Shown here one piece after another: positions 25,741-33,696 of a stretch of DNA of 37,215 nucleotides. Under the pieces are notes generated by a model. The model saw nothing but the letters and a program-made list of their open reading frames with translations, ran no database searches and had not been told where the DNA came from. Source of the DNA: Candidatus Woesearchaeota archaeon (GTDB lineage Archaea; Nanobdellota; Nanobdellia; Woesearchaeales; B29-G15); contig JAFCCU010000013.1 in the NCBI GenBank assembly GCA_017610005.1, positions 1-37,215 of the forward strand. The letters are read 5' to 3'. Numbering within the stretch: the first letter of the stretch is position 1; every line of letters begins with the position of its first letter. The translations under genes were made by a program, and so were the position numbers.

Positions 25741-25800
25741 GATTTTGGGTGAGTCTTGCCGACTTGTTTAGTCGCTGTTAACTTATATGAAAGGTCAAGG
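25741..25800 (+). repeat. Right half of an attC-like repeat (remnant)
   Basis: GACTTGTTTAGTCGCTGTTAAC (25761-25782, in two parts GACTTGTTTAGTCGC and TGTTAAC) and the following GAAAGGTC match the right arm and right flank of the sites at 34548-34627. The left arm (TAACGTC...GTAAACG) is missing. It is a decayed or half-lost site in the gap after hcp. Confidence 0.6.
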
Positions 25801-25983
25801 AGTCACTAATTGTAAAAGAGTACTTCTATTTTCTATCAGTTATCGGTAAGTACTTCAAAACATTTTTATATGATTTATATGTAGAATTATTTAGCTAAGA
25901 TATTATAACTTTATGGTTCTTAATATAAAAGAAGGGTTAGGAGGTAAATTATAATAAACAAACTTGGCAATTATTAAGAAAAA

Positions 25984-26844
25984 ATGGGTCTTTTCACAAT
26001 ATTTATTCAAAGTTTGAAAGCAACAACTAAGATAACTTTGATTATTTTGGGTTTAATGATTGTAATTGAATTGCTTGTTGTGAGGTATAAACAACAGATA
26101 ATTAACCTCATGAAAAAAAATAAGTTCTTTGGTTATGTTTTATCTTCTTTTTTTGGGATAATCCCTGGTTGTATTGGCACATTTGCAATGGATTCCCTTT
26201 ATATGTCTGGGCTTCTTGGATTTGGAGGAATAGTTGCAACAATGATTGCAACCAGTGGAGATGAGGCATTTATACTTATTGGAATGGCTGCAAAGGGGGA
26301 AATATTGTGGATAAACCTCATATTAATCATTACTGTGTTGTTTATTTTAGGTATAGTGGGAGGCATTTTAGCAGATTATTTCAAAAAGAAGACTAAAATG
26401 AAGTTTTGCCGAAAATGTGAAATTATCAACCATAAAAATGAGGAGTTTCAAATTAAGCATTTTCTTAAAGAGCATGTCTTTAATCATATATTGAAGAAAC
26501 ATATCTGGCAAATTTTTATCTGGCTGTTCGTGGCAATTTTTATCATAGAGCTTTCCCAGGATTTTATTCATATTGACTTCACTGGCCAAGCAATGTTCTA
26601 TGTATTAATCGTTGCATCCCTTGTAGGATTGTTGCCCATTTCAGGTCCAAACATTTTTTTAGTTGTTATGTTCTCTAAGGGTTTAATTCCATTTTCTGTA
26701 TTATTGGCAAATTCAATAATCCAGGATGGGCACGGATTACTTCCAATTATGGGTTTTTCAATGGATGATGCAGTTAAGATAAAGGTTTTCAATTTTGTGT
26801 TTGGATTACTTGTTGGGGTAATACTATTATCCTTGGGAGTATAA
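25984..26844 (+). CDS. ArsP_2-like putative metal/metalloid exporter (10TM family)
   Basis: 286 residues with about eight to nine membrane helices in two related halves. Repeated features GIIPGCIGTFAMDSLYMSG (about 58-76) and GLLPISGPNIFLVVMFSKG (about 216-234), plus ATSGDEAF and IQDGHGLLP, match the putative 10TM heavy-metal exporter group (ArsP_2 / putative manganese transporter). A cytoplasmic loop (about 135-160) carries CRKCEIINH, a possible metal site. The substrate is not determinable here. A strong ribosome-site sequence (AGGAGGT, 25939-25945) lies 39 bases before the ATG and serves no obvious start. The next gene begins two bases after the stop. Confidence 0.7.
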   Translation: MGLFTIFIQSLKATTKITLIILGLMIVIELLVVRYKQQIINLMKKNKFFGYVLSSFFGIIPGCIGTFAMDSLYMSGLLGFGGIVATMIATSGDEAFILIGMAAKGEILWINLILIITVLFILGIVGGILADYFKKKTKMKFCRKCEIINHKNEEFQIKHFLKEHVFNHILKKHIWQIFIWLFVAIFIIELSQDFIHIDFTGQAMFYVLIVASLVGLLPISGPNIFLVVMFSKGLIPFSVLLANSIIQDGHGLLPIMGFSMDDAVKIKVFNFVFGLLVGVILLSLGV

Positions 26845-26845
26845 T

Positions 26846-27235
26846 ATGAAAAGTGAGAATATTATAGATAATTTTTTAGATAAAGGTAATAAATATGTAA
26901 TTATAGGGGTTTCAAGAGACAAGAAAAAATATGGCAGAGTTGTTTATGATAATCTAAAATCACAAGGGTATGAAGTCTTAGGAATCAATCCAAATGTTGA
27001 TTTTATTGATGGTGAAAAGATATATAATAACCTATCTGAACTGAAAGATATTGACGTGGTGGTTTTCGTTGTACCTCCAAAAATTGTTGAAAGATATTTA
27101 AAAGAATGCATAGCATTAGATATTGAAAAGATATGGCTCCAACCTGGATCAGAATCTGTTGAAATAATCAATTTTTGTAAACAAAATGGTATTGCGTGTT
27201 TGCATGACCAATGTATCATGTTATCCAAACAATGA
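26846..27235 (+). CDS. CoA-binding domain protein (YccU-like)
   Basis: 129 residues forming a single Rossmann-type CoA_binding domain: KYVIIGVSRDKKKYGRVV (17-34) is the nucleotide loop, then NPNVDFIDGEKIYNNLSEL, VVFVVPPKIV, KIWLQPGSES and a final CLHDQCIMLSK. Members bind CoA or a related nucleotide; their cellular role is unclear. It is coupled to the transporter gene just upstream. A decayed relative (IIGFSANCKNWGFKVYSELK) is found at about 32934-33025. Confidence 0.88.
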   Translation: MKSENIIDNFLDKGNKYVIIGVSRDKKKYGRVVYDNLKSQGYEVLGINPNVDFIDGEKIYNNLSELKDIDVVVFVVPPKIVERYLKECIALDIEKIWLQPGSESVEIINFCKQNGIACLHDQCIMLSKQ

Positions 27236-27375
27236 GTAAAGCTGGTGGGGCAGGAATCCTACAGTGTCTTAACTGCCAAAAAAGTAGCTAGCACATTCTT
27301 TCTATGAAAAGGGCCAAGAATTTGTTGGTGAGCTTATAAAAGAATTTATAAGGCCATTATTTAATCCTTTGAAAT

Positions 27376-28593
27376 ATGAATAAGCTTACTAATAAAATTT
27401 CCAAATTAAATTATGGTTATTTTTTATGGCATGCAGCTTTTTTAGCACTAGCTTCAAGTTTTATGGATATTGACACAATTATGCCAGCTGTTCTTGGAAG
27501 TGCAGGTGGGAACGCATTTCAGATGGGCCTTTTAGTCACGATAATGCTTGGTGGTGCAAGTTTTTCACAGCTCATTTTTGCACCTTATTTACATAATAAA
27601 AATCTAAAACGAAAATTCCTTTTGATTGGGATAAACACTAGGGTTTTAGCACTTGTATTCCTGGCCTTTTTGTTCTTTAATTTTAATTCTTTTCCAGACT
27701 CATTGAAAATAGTGGCCATTTTGCTTTTGGCAGGATTATTCTCATTTAGTGGCGCATTTGCTAATATTAGCTATACTGATATTATTGGAAAATCAATTAA
27801 AAAAACTAAGAGAAAATCTCTTCTTTCTTTAAAGCAGATTATATCAGCGATTGGTTTGTTTGTTTCAGCAATAATTGCCAGGAAAATACTTTCTATTTTT
27901 GATGTACCATTAAGCTACGCATTCTTATTTATTTTTGCAGCTGTATTTTTGAGCATTGCATCTCTAGGTTTCTGGAGATTAAAAGAGATAGCTAATAATA
28001 ATGCGCACATAAATTTAAAGCAACTTTTTAGATTTATGTGGGCAGAGGTTAAAATAAATCACAAACTAAGGAGATATTTGCTTGTTATTAATACCTTAGG
28101 GATTTCAATTAGCTTAATGCCCTTCTTGATTTTATTTGCTAAAGAAAATTTGGCAGGAGTTTCTATTGGCAACCTCCTCTTTTTTAAGGTGACTGGAGGA
28201 GTATTAATGAGCTCGCTTCTTTTTTATTTCTCAAAGAGATTCAAGTACAGGTACACGCTTTATACAATAATTTTTCTTGCTTTGAGCATGTTAGCCTTTA
28301 CTTTTTTCTCATCTAATACTTCTTGGCTATTCTACTTTGTTTTCTTTTTAGGAGGCATACTAGTTGTAACTTACAAAATCACAATAAGTGGGATTCTCCT
28401 TGAAATATCACATAATGAGAATAGGGCAATGTATGCTGGGCTTGTAGGAGCCGGAAATATTATTCCTGCATTTTTCCCTCTTCTTGGCGGGTGGATTATT
28501 AAAACAAATGGTTTTACAGTATTTTTCTTAATAGTTGGAATAATAATCTTGAGCTCAATCATATTTATAAGAAGGCTTAATTGCGTTCGGTGA
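27376..28593 (+). CDS. Major facilitator superfamily transporter
   Basis: 405 residues with twelve predicted helices in two six-helix bundles and a cytoplasmic middle loop (about 198-235) rich in Lys/Arg. FAPYLHNKNLKRKF (about 73-86) is a variant of the MFS loop between helices 2 and 3. There are no acidic substrate-specific motifs I recognise, so the cargo is unknown. TTTATAAGG about 24-32 bases before the ATG supplies a TATA box, indicating its own promoter. It sits between the CoA-binding and NifX-like genes. Confidence 0.82.
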   Translation: MNKLTNKISKLNYGYFLWHAAFLALASSFMDIDTIMPAVLGSAGGNAFQMGLLVTIMLGGASFSQLIFAPYLHNKNLKRKFLLIGINTRVLALVFLAFLFFNFNSFPDSLKIVAILLLAGLFSFSGAFANISYTDIIGKSIKKTKRKSLLSLKQIISAIGLFVSAIIARKILSIFDVPLSYAFLFIFAAVFLSIASLGFWRLKEIANNNAHINLKQLFRFMWAEVKINHKLRRYLLVINTLGISISLMPFLILFAKENLAGVSIGNLLFFKVTGGVLMSSLLFYFSKRFKYRYTLYTIIFLALSMLAFTFFSSNTSWLFYFVFFLGGILVVTYKITISGILLEISHNENRAMYAGLVGAGNIIPAFFPLLGGWIIKTNGFTVFFLIVGIIILSSIIFIRRLNCVR

Positions 28594-28650
28594 ACAAGAA
28601 ATTGGTGCAGTTTTGAATCTTTTTAAGATGTCTTATCTATTAAACAAAAG

Positions 28651-28661
28651 CTTTATAAAAC
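28651..28661 (+). promoter_or_regulatory. TATA box of the NifX-like operon
   Basis: CTTTATAAAAC 20-30 bases before the ATG at 28681 is a near-ideal archaeal TATA box and implies a leaderless or nearly leaderless mRNA. Confidence 0.6.
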
Positions 28662-28680
28662 AATTAGAATCGTTAACTTT

Positions 28681-29088
28681 ATGGTTAATCGAATAAAATT
28701 TGCGTGTGCAACAGATGATCAAATTAATTTTTCAAAAGAACATTTTGGTTCTGCTAAAAAATATTTGATTTATTCTTTAAATTTGGATAATGGAGAAATT
28801 CAATTTTTAAGAGAAATACAAAACTTAACTCCTGAAGAAAAGATTCATGGAGATCCTATGAAAGCAAGGGCTGTTTCAGATGTTTTAAGTGGTGTTCAAA
28901 TACTAATCAATTCTTTTTTTGGACCAAATATTGTGAGAATGAGGAAAAAATTTCTTATAATTATCTCTAAAGAGAATAATATTAAGAAGAGTTTAGAAGA
29001 GATAAATAAGATGTTAGACAAACTTAAGTTATTATTAAACCAAACAGATAATAATGTCTTATATATCAATAAACTGGGAGAGGAATAA
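28681..29088 (+). CDS. NifX/NafY-like dinitrogenase Fe-Mo cofactor family protein
   Basis: 135 residues. KFACATDDQINFSKEHFGSA (7-26) and the following YLIYSLNLDNGEIQFL are the usual start of this family (Nif3-type cofactor carriers, PF02579), and the middle VLSGVQILINSFFGPNIV matches its GxGx-type segment in altered form. In non-fixing archaea these proteins are commonly found with Mrp-type ATPases and are thought to carry iron-sulfur or other metal clusters. No nitrogenase gene is present. One base separates it from the DUF59 gene. Confidence 0.82.
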   Translation: MVNRIKFACATDDQINFSKEHFGSAKKYLIYSLNLDNGEIQFLREIQNLTPEEKIHGDPMKARAVSDVLSGVQILINSFFGPNIVRMRKKFLIIISKENNIKKSLEEINKMLDKLKLLLNQTDNNVLYINKLGEE

Positions 29089-29089
29089 A

Positions 29090-29365
29090 ATGGAAGAAAT
29101 AAGAGATCTATTAAACAAAATAAAACATCCTGAGATAAATAATTCTTTTGTTGAATTGGGAATGATAAGTGAAGTGCAAAAAGAAGGAGAAAACATTGTT
29201 GTTGAAATAAAATTGCCGATGCCTGAAGTTCCAATTAAAGAATTACTTATGAATTTAATTAAAGAAGAGTTAAAAAGTTTTAAAGTAAAATTTAAATTTT
29301 CTGTGATGAATGAAGAGGAAAGATCAAAATTCTTTAAATTATCTCAAGAAAATTGGGCTTTATAA
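29090..29365 (+). CDS. DUF59/MIP18-family iron-sulfur assembly protein
   Basis: 91 residues from the ATG at 29090, one base after the NifX-like stop; an upstream in-frame ATG at 29054 lies inside the neighbour and is rejected. The text LLNKIKHPEINNSFVELGMI is the DUF59 start (I..V.DPEI..S.V.LGMV), followed by a beta strand pair. DUF59 proteins help deliver Fe-S clusters and often occur beside Mrp/ApbC ATPases; one is at 33683-34426. The canonical Cys of the SufT/MIP18 group is absent. Confidence 0.75.
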   Translation: MEEIRDLLNKIKHPEINNSFVELGMISEVQKEGENIVVEIKLPMPEVPIKELLMNLIKEELKSFKVKFKFSVMNEEERSKFFKLSQENWAL

Positions 29366-29438
29366 TCATTTAAATTAGATTTTAAACAAAGTAAACATTA
29401 AGAACGATGTTCCTTTTAATAATTGTTAGGTAAAAGTT

Positions 29439-29834
29439 TTATTCTTCAGAAATTTTTTCAGCTCCACAATAAATTTCTGTAACATTAAGAAGTATACCTG
29501 ATTTCGGATATGTTGTTGGACTTGATCTTTTGTCTTCAACCCATTTAACAGTTTCTTCAAAAATTTGATCATCTTTATGCAATTCGCCGGTTCCTTTAAT
29601 TTGATATGATTTTTTGTTTTCTTTATCTAATACAACAAAAGAAATTTTAGGATTTTCAAGAAAATTTTTTTCAGTTTTAAAAAATTTGTTATTTGCAATT
29701 ATAATTTGTTCATTATTATATACCTTAAGAAATTTTAAATAAATAATGTTTGGAGTACCTTCTTTGGTTGAAGTTGACAAAACATGTAGTTCTTGCTTAT
29801 TTATTATTTCTTGAATATATTTTGGGATTTTCAT
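29439..29834 (-). CDS. Pyridoxamine 5'-phosphate oxidase-like flavin-binding protein
   Basis: 131 residues with the split-barrel FMN-binding layout: I.ELHVLSTSTKEGTPNI (about 14-31), IIIANN (about 43-48), KNFLENPKISFVVLD (about 55-69), and SYQIKGTGELHKD. These proteins bind FMN or F420 and act as small oxidoreductases; the substrate is unknown. It converges on the DUF59 gene. The start at 29834 is followed in order by the barrel strands, with no room for a longer N-terminus. Confidence 0.82.
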   Translation of the reverse strand: MKIPKYIQEIINKQELHVLSTSTKEGTPNIIYLKFLKVYNNEQIIIANNKFFKTEKNFLENPKISFVVLDKENKKSYQIKGTGELHKDDQIFEETVKWVEDKRSSPTTYPKSGILLNVTEIYCGAEKISEE

Positions 29835-29909
29835 AATAAATTAATAAATTTATATAATTATATAAATGTTCCTTTGAGTAATTTTAGCAAATGCGATACT
29901 GGGCAAGGT

Positions 29910-30956
29910 TTAATTATCTAGCAATCCGCCCCATTCAATAACAGTAAATCCTGTTCTCTTAGGAGTTTTAATTGTTGGTTCTTCTATTTCAATTTTGTCT
30001 AAATGGGGTTTAAAGTAGAAATTCAATCTTACTATTGTATCTGGTTTTGGATTAATTATTAAATCCATATTTTCATTCAAGAATTGATCTCCAAGAATTC
30101 TAATCTCATAGTAATTTGCTTCTGTTAATTCTTTCATCCAATATCTCTTAAATTGAGTAATTTCTTTATCATTCAACCCTAAAAGAGGTAAAGTTTCATC
30201 AAACCAGTTATTAAGATTTGAATATTCCACAATCCAACCTTCTTTAGGAAGCTGAAGATTATTTAATTGTGCTTCATAGAACAAATAATCATATTTGTTA
30301 TCAATCAGCCCGTTAGGTTCTGCTGTGACTTTCCAGCCAGTTAAATAGTCAGGTTTTGCTTTTGTAATAAACCCATTTACATCAATTTTGACTTCAATTT
30401 CAGATTTTTCAACTGGATATAAATATATTGCTGGCTTTTTAACTCCTGGCGGAAAATTAGGGAAATCAGAAGTAACACAAATATCCGTAATCACGTCAAT
30501 TAAATCTCCAGCACAATTATACTGCTTTATTGAAGCTTCAGATAAACCATATATCGCCAATTGCTTTGCTTCTTCAGCAGAATTGACAGTACAAATTGCT
30601 ACCTTAGATTCAATTTTGTTCAGATTATTTATAATTTGAGGACAGGTCTTAGAAATAGAACCAACAATTGATTTAGTTATTGGGTCTTCTTTTTTCATTT
30701 CTTTTAGATCAATAACTTTGAAGGACACTTGATACTGAATATTTACAGGTTCAACTGTAATTTCACTTCTTTCAATCAGAGATAATGATTCAATTTTTTC
30801 AGTAACGATCACCTTTGCAGGATTGCCATTTGATGCTTGGTGGTATAAGCATTCATAGTCTTCATTGCAGTTTATGATGTTATCAAAGGGCATTTGTGTA
30901 CATCCTGCAAGAATTACTATTCCGATTAAGATTGAAAAAATAATGGTTTCATTCAT
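29910..30956 (-). CDS. Surface lipoprotein with conserved C-terminal beta domain
   Basis: 348 residues. Signal with lipobox LAGC (Cys19). The N-terminal region (30-160) contains spaced cysteines (C30, C36, C105, C122, C148, C160). From 172 on, KKPAIYLYP, GWKVTAEPNG, YDYLFYEA, LLGLNDKEI and FTVIEWGG (337-344) match a conserved domain I have seen in uncharacterised exported proteins of bacteria and small archaea; I know no function for it. It is transcribed alone. Confidence 0.75.
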   Translation of the reverse strand: MNETIIFSILIGIVILAGCTQMPFDNIINCNEDYECLYHQASNGNPAKVIVTEKIESLSLIERSEITVEPVNIQYQVSFKVIDLKEMKKEDPITKSIVGSISKTCPQIINNLNKIESKVAICTVNSAEEAKQLAIYGLSEASIKQYNCAGDLIDVITDICVTSDFPNFPPGVKKPAIYLYPVEKSEIEVKIDVNGFITKAKPDYLTGWKVTAEPNGLIDNKYDYLFYEAQLNNLQLPKEGWIVEYSNLNNWFDETLPLLGLNDKEITQFKRYWMKELTEANYYEIRILGDQFLNENMDLIINPKPDTIVRLNFYFKPHLDKIEIEEPTIKTPKRTGFTVIEWGGLLDN

Positions 30957-31068
30957 AATTGCTGATTATATTGGTATATTAATAAACTTAGTGATTACTT
31001 TAAATTGCACTTTCCCATTATACGTTCAAAAAATTAGTATAACGTCCAAGTTAATTGCCCCGATGCAT

Positions 31069-31398
31069 TTAGTGTGGAAATAGAAACTCTCCAAATATCC
31101 ATAGTATAACAAAAAAGCCTAGAATAGTAGATATAAATATCAAAATAGAATAATCTTTCTTTCTTGTAATGCCGATAATACCACAAAAAAAAGCAGCAAC
31201 GCCAGAAACGAACCCAGCTAACATCGGTAGCGCCACTCCAGGCCTAGCAATCATATCATGAGGTATTGTTTTCCCGGCGGGAACAGATTCATAAAAACTT
31301 ACAAATGACATACCGATGTAAAATAATATGGGCATTATGATAATTAATCCAATTGACCATTTGCCCAGATTACTCTTTGGCGTAAAATTTATTTTCAT
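31069..31398 (-). CDS. Small membrane protein, three spans
   Basis: 109 residues with hydrophobic helices at about 14-34, 53-77 and 84-104, plus an external loop between helices 1 and 2 (FYESVPAGKTIPHD). No recognised family. Codon use resembles the surrounding genes except for a few GC-rich codons (GCC, GGC) near its middle. It stands alone, 112 bases upstream of the lipoprotein gene and on the same strand. Confidence 0.6.
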   Translation of the reverse strand: MKINFTPKSNLGKWSIGLIIIMPILFYIGMSFVSFYESVPAGKTIPHDMIARPGVALPMLAGFVSGVAAFFCGIIGITRKKDYSILIFISTILGFFVILWIFGEFLFPH

Positions 31399-31488
31399 AT
31401 TTATAATATAAATTATTAGGTAAATAAATGTTTTTGTTTTATTATCCAGTACCCATTGAAAAATTGAACGCCCGCAAGAGATGCCGTT

Positions 31489-31971
31489 CTATTTGATTAA
31501 TGAACCCATAATATCTTGGAAAAAAACACTTTCTCCTTTGTAAAGAATTCTCTCTTGTCCTTTGAAATAATCATAGTCGCCTTCCATTTCAAAAGTATAT
31601 TTGAAATCACCATCTGAGAATTCTTTAGGCCCCCTAAAAGGCATATTATTATCAAAATTCATTAAAGCTTTTTTCAGAAATGGAAATGCTTGTTCTTGGA
31701 AAAAAGCATCGTCGTATTTTGCATTATGTTGTCCTTGATATACCATGCACCAAACTGGATTTCCTTGAAAGAAAACAACTTCTTTTCCTGGTGCCCATGA
31801 ACTTCCAGCATAAGAATCATGATAATTAAAATCACCTTCAGAAAATTCAAAATCTTTATGTCCTTCTAAAATGGGCACCTCACACCTGTGTTGTTCTCTT
31901 ACTTCTTTTGGTGCGGCATAAGTGTGTCTGTGTGCTTTTACAATAAATTCTAAAAGTGCTTTTTTCTCCAT
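31489..31971 (-). CDS. DUF5680 domain protein
   Basis: 160 residues. The sequence FSEGDFNYHDSYAGSS, then GKEVVFFQGNPVWCMVYQG and the repeat-like FSDGDFKYTFEMEGDYDYFKG match DUF5680, a small cytoplasmic domain in bacteria and archaea with no known function, sometimes fused to HTH regulators. It lacks a signal peptide and an HTH here. The ATG at 31971 gives a natural N-terminal helix (MEKKALLEFIVKAHR). A GAACG...CGTTC repeat just after the stop (31464-31487) may form a weak terminator hairpin. Confidence 0.8.
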   Translation of the reverse strand: MEKKALLEFIVKAHRHTYAAPKEVREQHRCEVPILEGHKDFEFSEGDFNYHDSYAGSSWAPGKEVVFFQGNPVWCMVYQGQHNAKYDDAFFQEQAFPFLKKALMNFDNNMPFRGPKEFSDGDFKYTFEMEGDYDYFKGQERILYKGESVFFQDIMGSLIK

Positions 31972-32029
31972 AAATTTAGTAAAATTAGTGAATTAATAAA
32001 GCTTTCTTTTAGGCACCTCTTAGGATTAC

Positions 32030-32100
32030 GGTTAACGTCTGCGGGTACTTAGAAATTTCTTGTACAAGAAATGTTACAAATTTCTATGTAAACGAGGTTT
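32030..32100 (+). repeat. Left half of an attC-like repeat carrying a double-hairpin insert
   Basis: GGTTAACGTCTGCGGGTA (32030-32047) and AACGAGG (32091-32097) match the left arm of the sites at 34548-36843. Between them is an insert with AGAAATTTCT and AGAAAT/ATTTCT hairpins. The right arm is absent: the sequence passes directly into a truncated antitoxin frame. Confidence 0.65.
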
Positions 32101-32232
32101 CGACTGAAAGGAGAAAGTGGCTTAATTGAAGATTTTAAAAGCAATCTCCACAAAATCAAAGCAACTGAAAAGGATGTTTTAGAGTTGGGGGAAAAAATCA
32201 ACAAATCTCTCCATGAAAGGTTATGTACATAA
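32101..32232 (+). pseudogene. Truncated antitoxin-like gene fragment
   Basis: Open frame without a start codon, reading LIEDFKSNLHKIKATEKDV then LELGEKINKSLHERL and stopping at 32232. It resembles small helical antitoxins placed directly before PIN-domain toxins in archaea. The next frame starts in the TAATG overlap. Its 5' end has been replaced by the attC-like half-site. Confidence 0.45.
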
Positions 32233-32315
32233 TGGAATTAATAATTGATGCCAACAGTTTGATAGTTGTTTTGATCTCAACTAGGTGCATTTCTTGTTTA
32301 TCATTTAGTAAGTAA
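32232..32315 (+). pseudogene. N-terminal fragment of a PIN-domain (VapC-like) toxin
   Basis: MELIIDANSLIVVLIS is the typical start of archaeal PIN domains, with the first catalytic Asp (D6) in IIDAN. The frame ends after 27 codons and the rest of the domain is missing, so no active nuclease is made. It overlaps the antitoxin fragment by one base, the usual toxin-antitoxin arrangement. Confidence 0.5.
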
Positions 32316-32496
32316 ACTAAATAGTTCTATTTTGGGACTAGCTTTAGAATTTGTTTGAGGAGTGTTAATTTATGTTTCAGCAACTCGTCTTCTTCTTGAA
32401 GCAAGAGAGTATGAAAAAGAACATTCAGTTTGGGCATTTTTAGCGGGAGTTTTATTGTCCCTTCTTATTGTAATAACAAAAGTGGTAGGGGGGTAA
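32278..32496 (+). pseudogene. C-terminal fragment of a membrane protein
   Basis: In a frame offset from the PIN fragment the DNA reads LGAFLVYHLVSKLNSSILG, then an in-frame TGA at 32356-32358, then VLIYVSATRLLLEAREYE and WAFLAGVLLSLLIVITK. Two or three membrane helices and a charged linker are clear, as in small predicted transporters (perhaps DUF2162-like, not certain). The upstream part is missing. The TGA sits where Trp (TGG) would suit. Confidence 0.45.
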
Positions 32497-32665
32497 AACA
32501 AGAAGATAAAAGTTGATGGGGAAGAATGCTCTAGTTGTGGAAATTGTGTTAAGGCTTGCCCTTTCGGCATTTTTGAAATTGAAAACGAAAAAGCTAAATC
32601 ATCCAAAAAAATGCAGAGCATGTATATTTGCCTGTCCAAATAATGCAATAGAAATTGAGGATTAA
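32497..32665 (+). pseudogene. Decayed two-cluster ferredoxin
   Basis: KIKVDGEECSSCGNCVKACP supplies one CxxCxxCxxxCP motif in one frame. The second motif, CRACIFACPNNAIEIED, is in another frame, reached after a single-base shift near the A-run at 32607-32613. No start codon precedes the first motif (AAG stands where ATG would). It follows directly the stop of the membrane-protein fragment. Confidence 0.65.
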
Positions 32666-32666
32666 T

Positions 32667-32838
32667 ATGGATGAAAAAATTAAAAAACGCATTAGAGAAT
32701 TTAAAGAGTATTTAGGAAAAAATGGTTTTTGGTTAAACCTCCAAAAAAGCTGAACATCTCACAAAAGCATTAATTAAAATGAGGAAGAATTTGGAAAAAA
32801 GTATTGACCATGTAGAAAAATTCTCTGAGGTGAAATAA
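32667..32838 (+). pseudogene. Frameshifted small helical protein gene
   Basis: Starts MDEKIKKRIREFKEYLGKNG and stops after 28 codons. After one base is removed from an A-run near 32746-32751 the frame continues KAEHLTKALIKMRKNLEKS to VEKFSEVK and a stop at 32838. The original would be a charged helical protein of about 56 residues. The function is unknown. Confidence 0.45.
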
Positions 32839-32915
32839 TGCGCTTTGGTGTTTATTACAAGGATGAAAAAACATTGTCATGGCTTTTTTTTATGGAAATG
32901 ATGAAAATAGAATAG
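32838..32915 (+). pseudogene. Short 5' gene fragment (MRFGVYYKDEK)
   Basis: An ATG overlapping the previous stop opens a 25-codon frame, MRFGVYYKDEKTLSWLFF, then stops. The start looks genuine by position (ATAATG coupling) but nothing recognisable follows; an alternative frame continues to NDENRIGR. It is likely a truncated member of the same decayed operon. Confidence 0.3.
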
Positions 32916-32933
32916 GCAGATAATTTTTTAGAA

Positions 32934-33025
32934 AAAAAAATATTTTTGCAATAATTGGGTTTTCTGCTAATTGTAAGAATTGGGGTTTTAAGGTATATAG
33001 TGAATTAAAATCTAAGGGATTTTAG
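32934..33025 (+). pseudogene. CoA-binding domain fragment
   Basis: KKNIFAIIGFSANCKNWGFK then VYSELKSKGF and a stop at 33025. This is the nucleotide-loop start of the CoA_binding family, like the intact gene at 26846-27235 (IIGVSRDKKKYGRVVYDNLK). There is no start codon, and the domain is cut after about 30 residues. Confidence 0.6.
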
Positions 33026-33075
33026 GATTTTGTAAAAATAATAAGATTAAAATAGTAGCAAATGTTTGTTTAATT

Positions 33076-33696
33076 ATGGATAGTTGGGATAAATTTAGAA
33101 GAGAGGGCCCTGAGAAATCAAAAGAGGAATCTATGAGTGAATTAAAAAAAGAAATTGAGAATTGCAGAAAGTGCGATTTATTTAAAACTAGGAGAAATCC
33201 TTTAGTTGGCGATGGAAGCATATACTCGAGAGTTATGTTGGTAGGCGAATCTCCTGGATATTATGAGGACATACAGAATAAGGCTTTTGTTGGGGAAGCC
33301 GGGAAAATATTAGATGTACTACTAGTAGACTTAAAGAGAGAAGATATTTACATAACGAATGTTTTAAAGTGCCACCCTCCTAGAAATCATAATCCAAATA
33401 GACAAGAGATTGATTCATGTATTGGATACTTATACAGGCAGATGGGCATAATCAAGCCCAAAATCATAGTTTCATTGGGAAAATATGCTACTGATGAAAT
33501 ATTTAAGAAATTTGGACTGCCTTTCTCTAGAATAAGTGAATTGCATGGGAAGATGTTTCATGCTAATGCAGAATTTGGAAAAATTATTATATTCCCTTCA
33601 TTTCATCCTGCTGTTGCATGCTATCGTAGCGAAATGATTGATATTTTAAAGAGAGATTTTAAAAGGTTAAGGGGGTTAATAAATGGAGAATATTAA
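33076..33696 (+). CDS. Type-4 (family 4) uracil-DNA glycosylase
   Basis: 206 residues. Removes uracil from DNA arising by cytosine deamination, the first step of base-excision repair. The active-site block GESPGYYEDIQNKAFVGEAG (57-76) and the SFHPA motif (175-179, His177) are present. C30, C33, C99 and C115 have the spacing of the 4Fe-4S ligands in thermophile family-4 enzymes. The N-terminal 20 residues (SWDKFRREGPEKSKEES) are a small extension. The 3' end overlaps the Mrp gene by 14 bases, so the two are coupled, an unusual pairing that may link a cluster enzyme to a cluster carrier. Confidence 0.92.
   Translation: MDSWDKFRREGPEKSKEESMSELKKEIENCRKCDLFKTRRNPLVGDGSIYSRVMLVGESPGYYEDIQNKAFVGEAGKILDVLLVDLKREDIYITNVLKCHPPRNHNPNRQEIDSCIGYLYRQMGIIKPKIIVSLGKYATDEIFKKFGLPFSRISELHGKMFHANAEFGKIIIFPSFHPAVACYRSEMIDILKRDFKRLRGLINGEY

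Noticed and set aside
29054-29365. Longer start (ATG 29054) for the DUF59 protein
   Set aside because: It would overlap the NifX-like gene by 35 bases and add 12 residues not typical of the family; the ATG at 29090 follows the stop by one base.
31464-31487. GAACGCCCGC...GCCGTTC as a further attC-like site
   Set aside because: It shares only short AACG/CGTT ends with the array sites and lacks the TAAACG arms; it is better read as a possible terminator hairpin.
32356-32358. TGA read as Trp (recoded stop) in the membrane-protein fragment
   Set aside because: Neighbouring intact genes use TGA as a normal stop (for example the VWA gene), and the surrounding stretch contains several other lesions, so decay is simpler.
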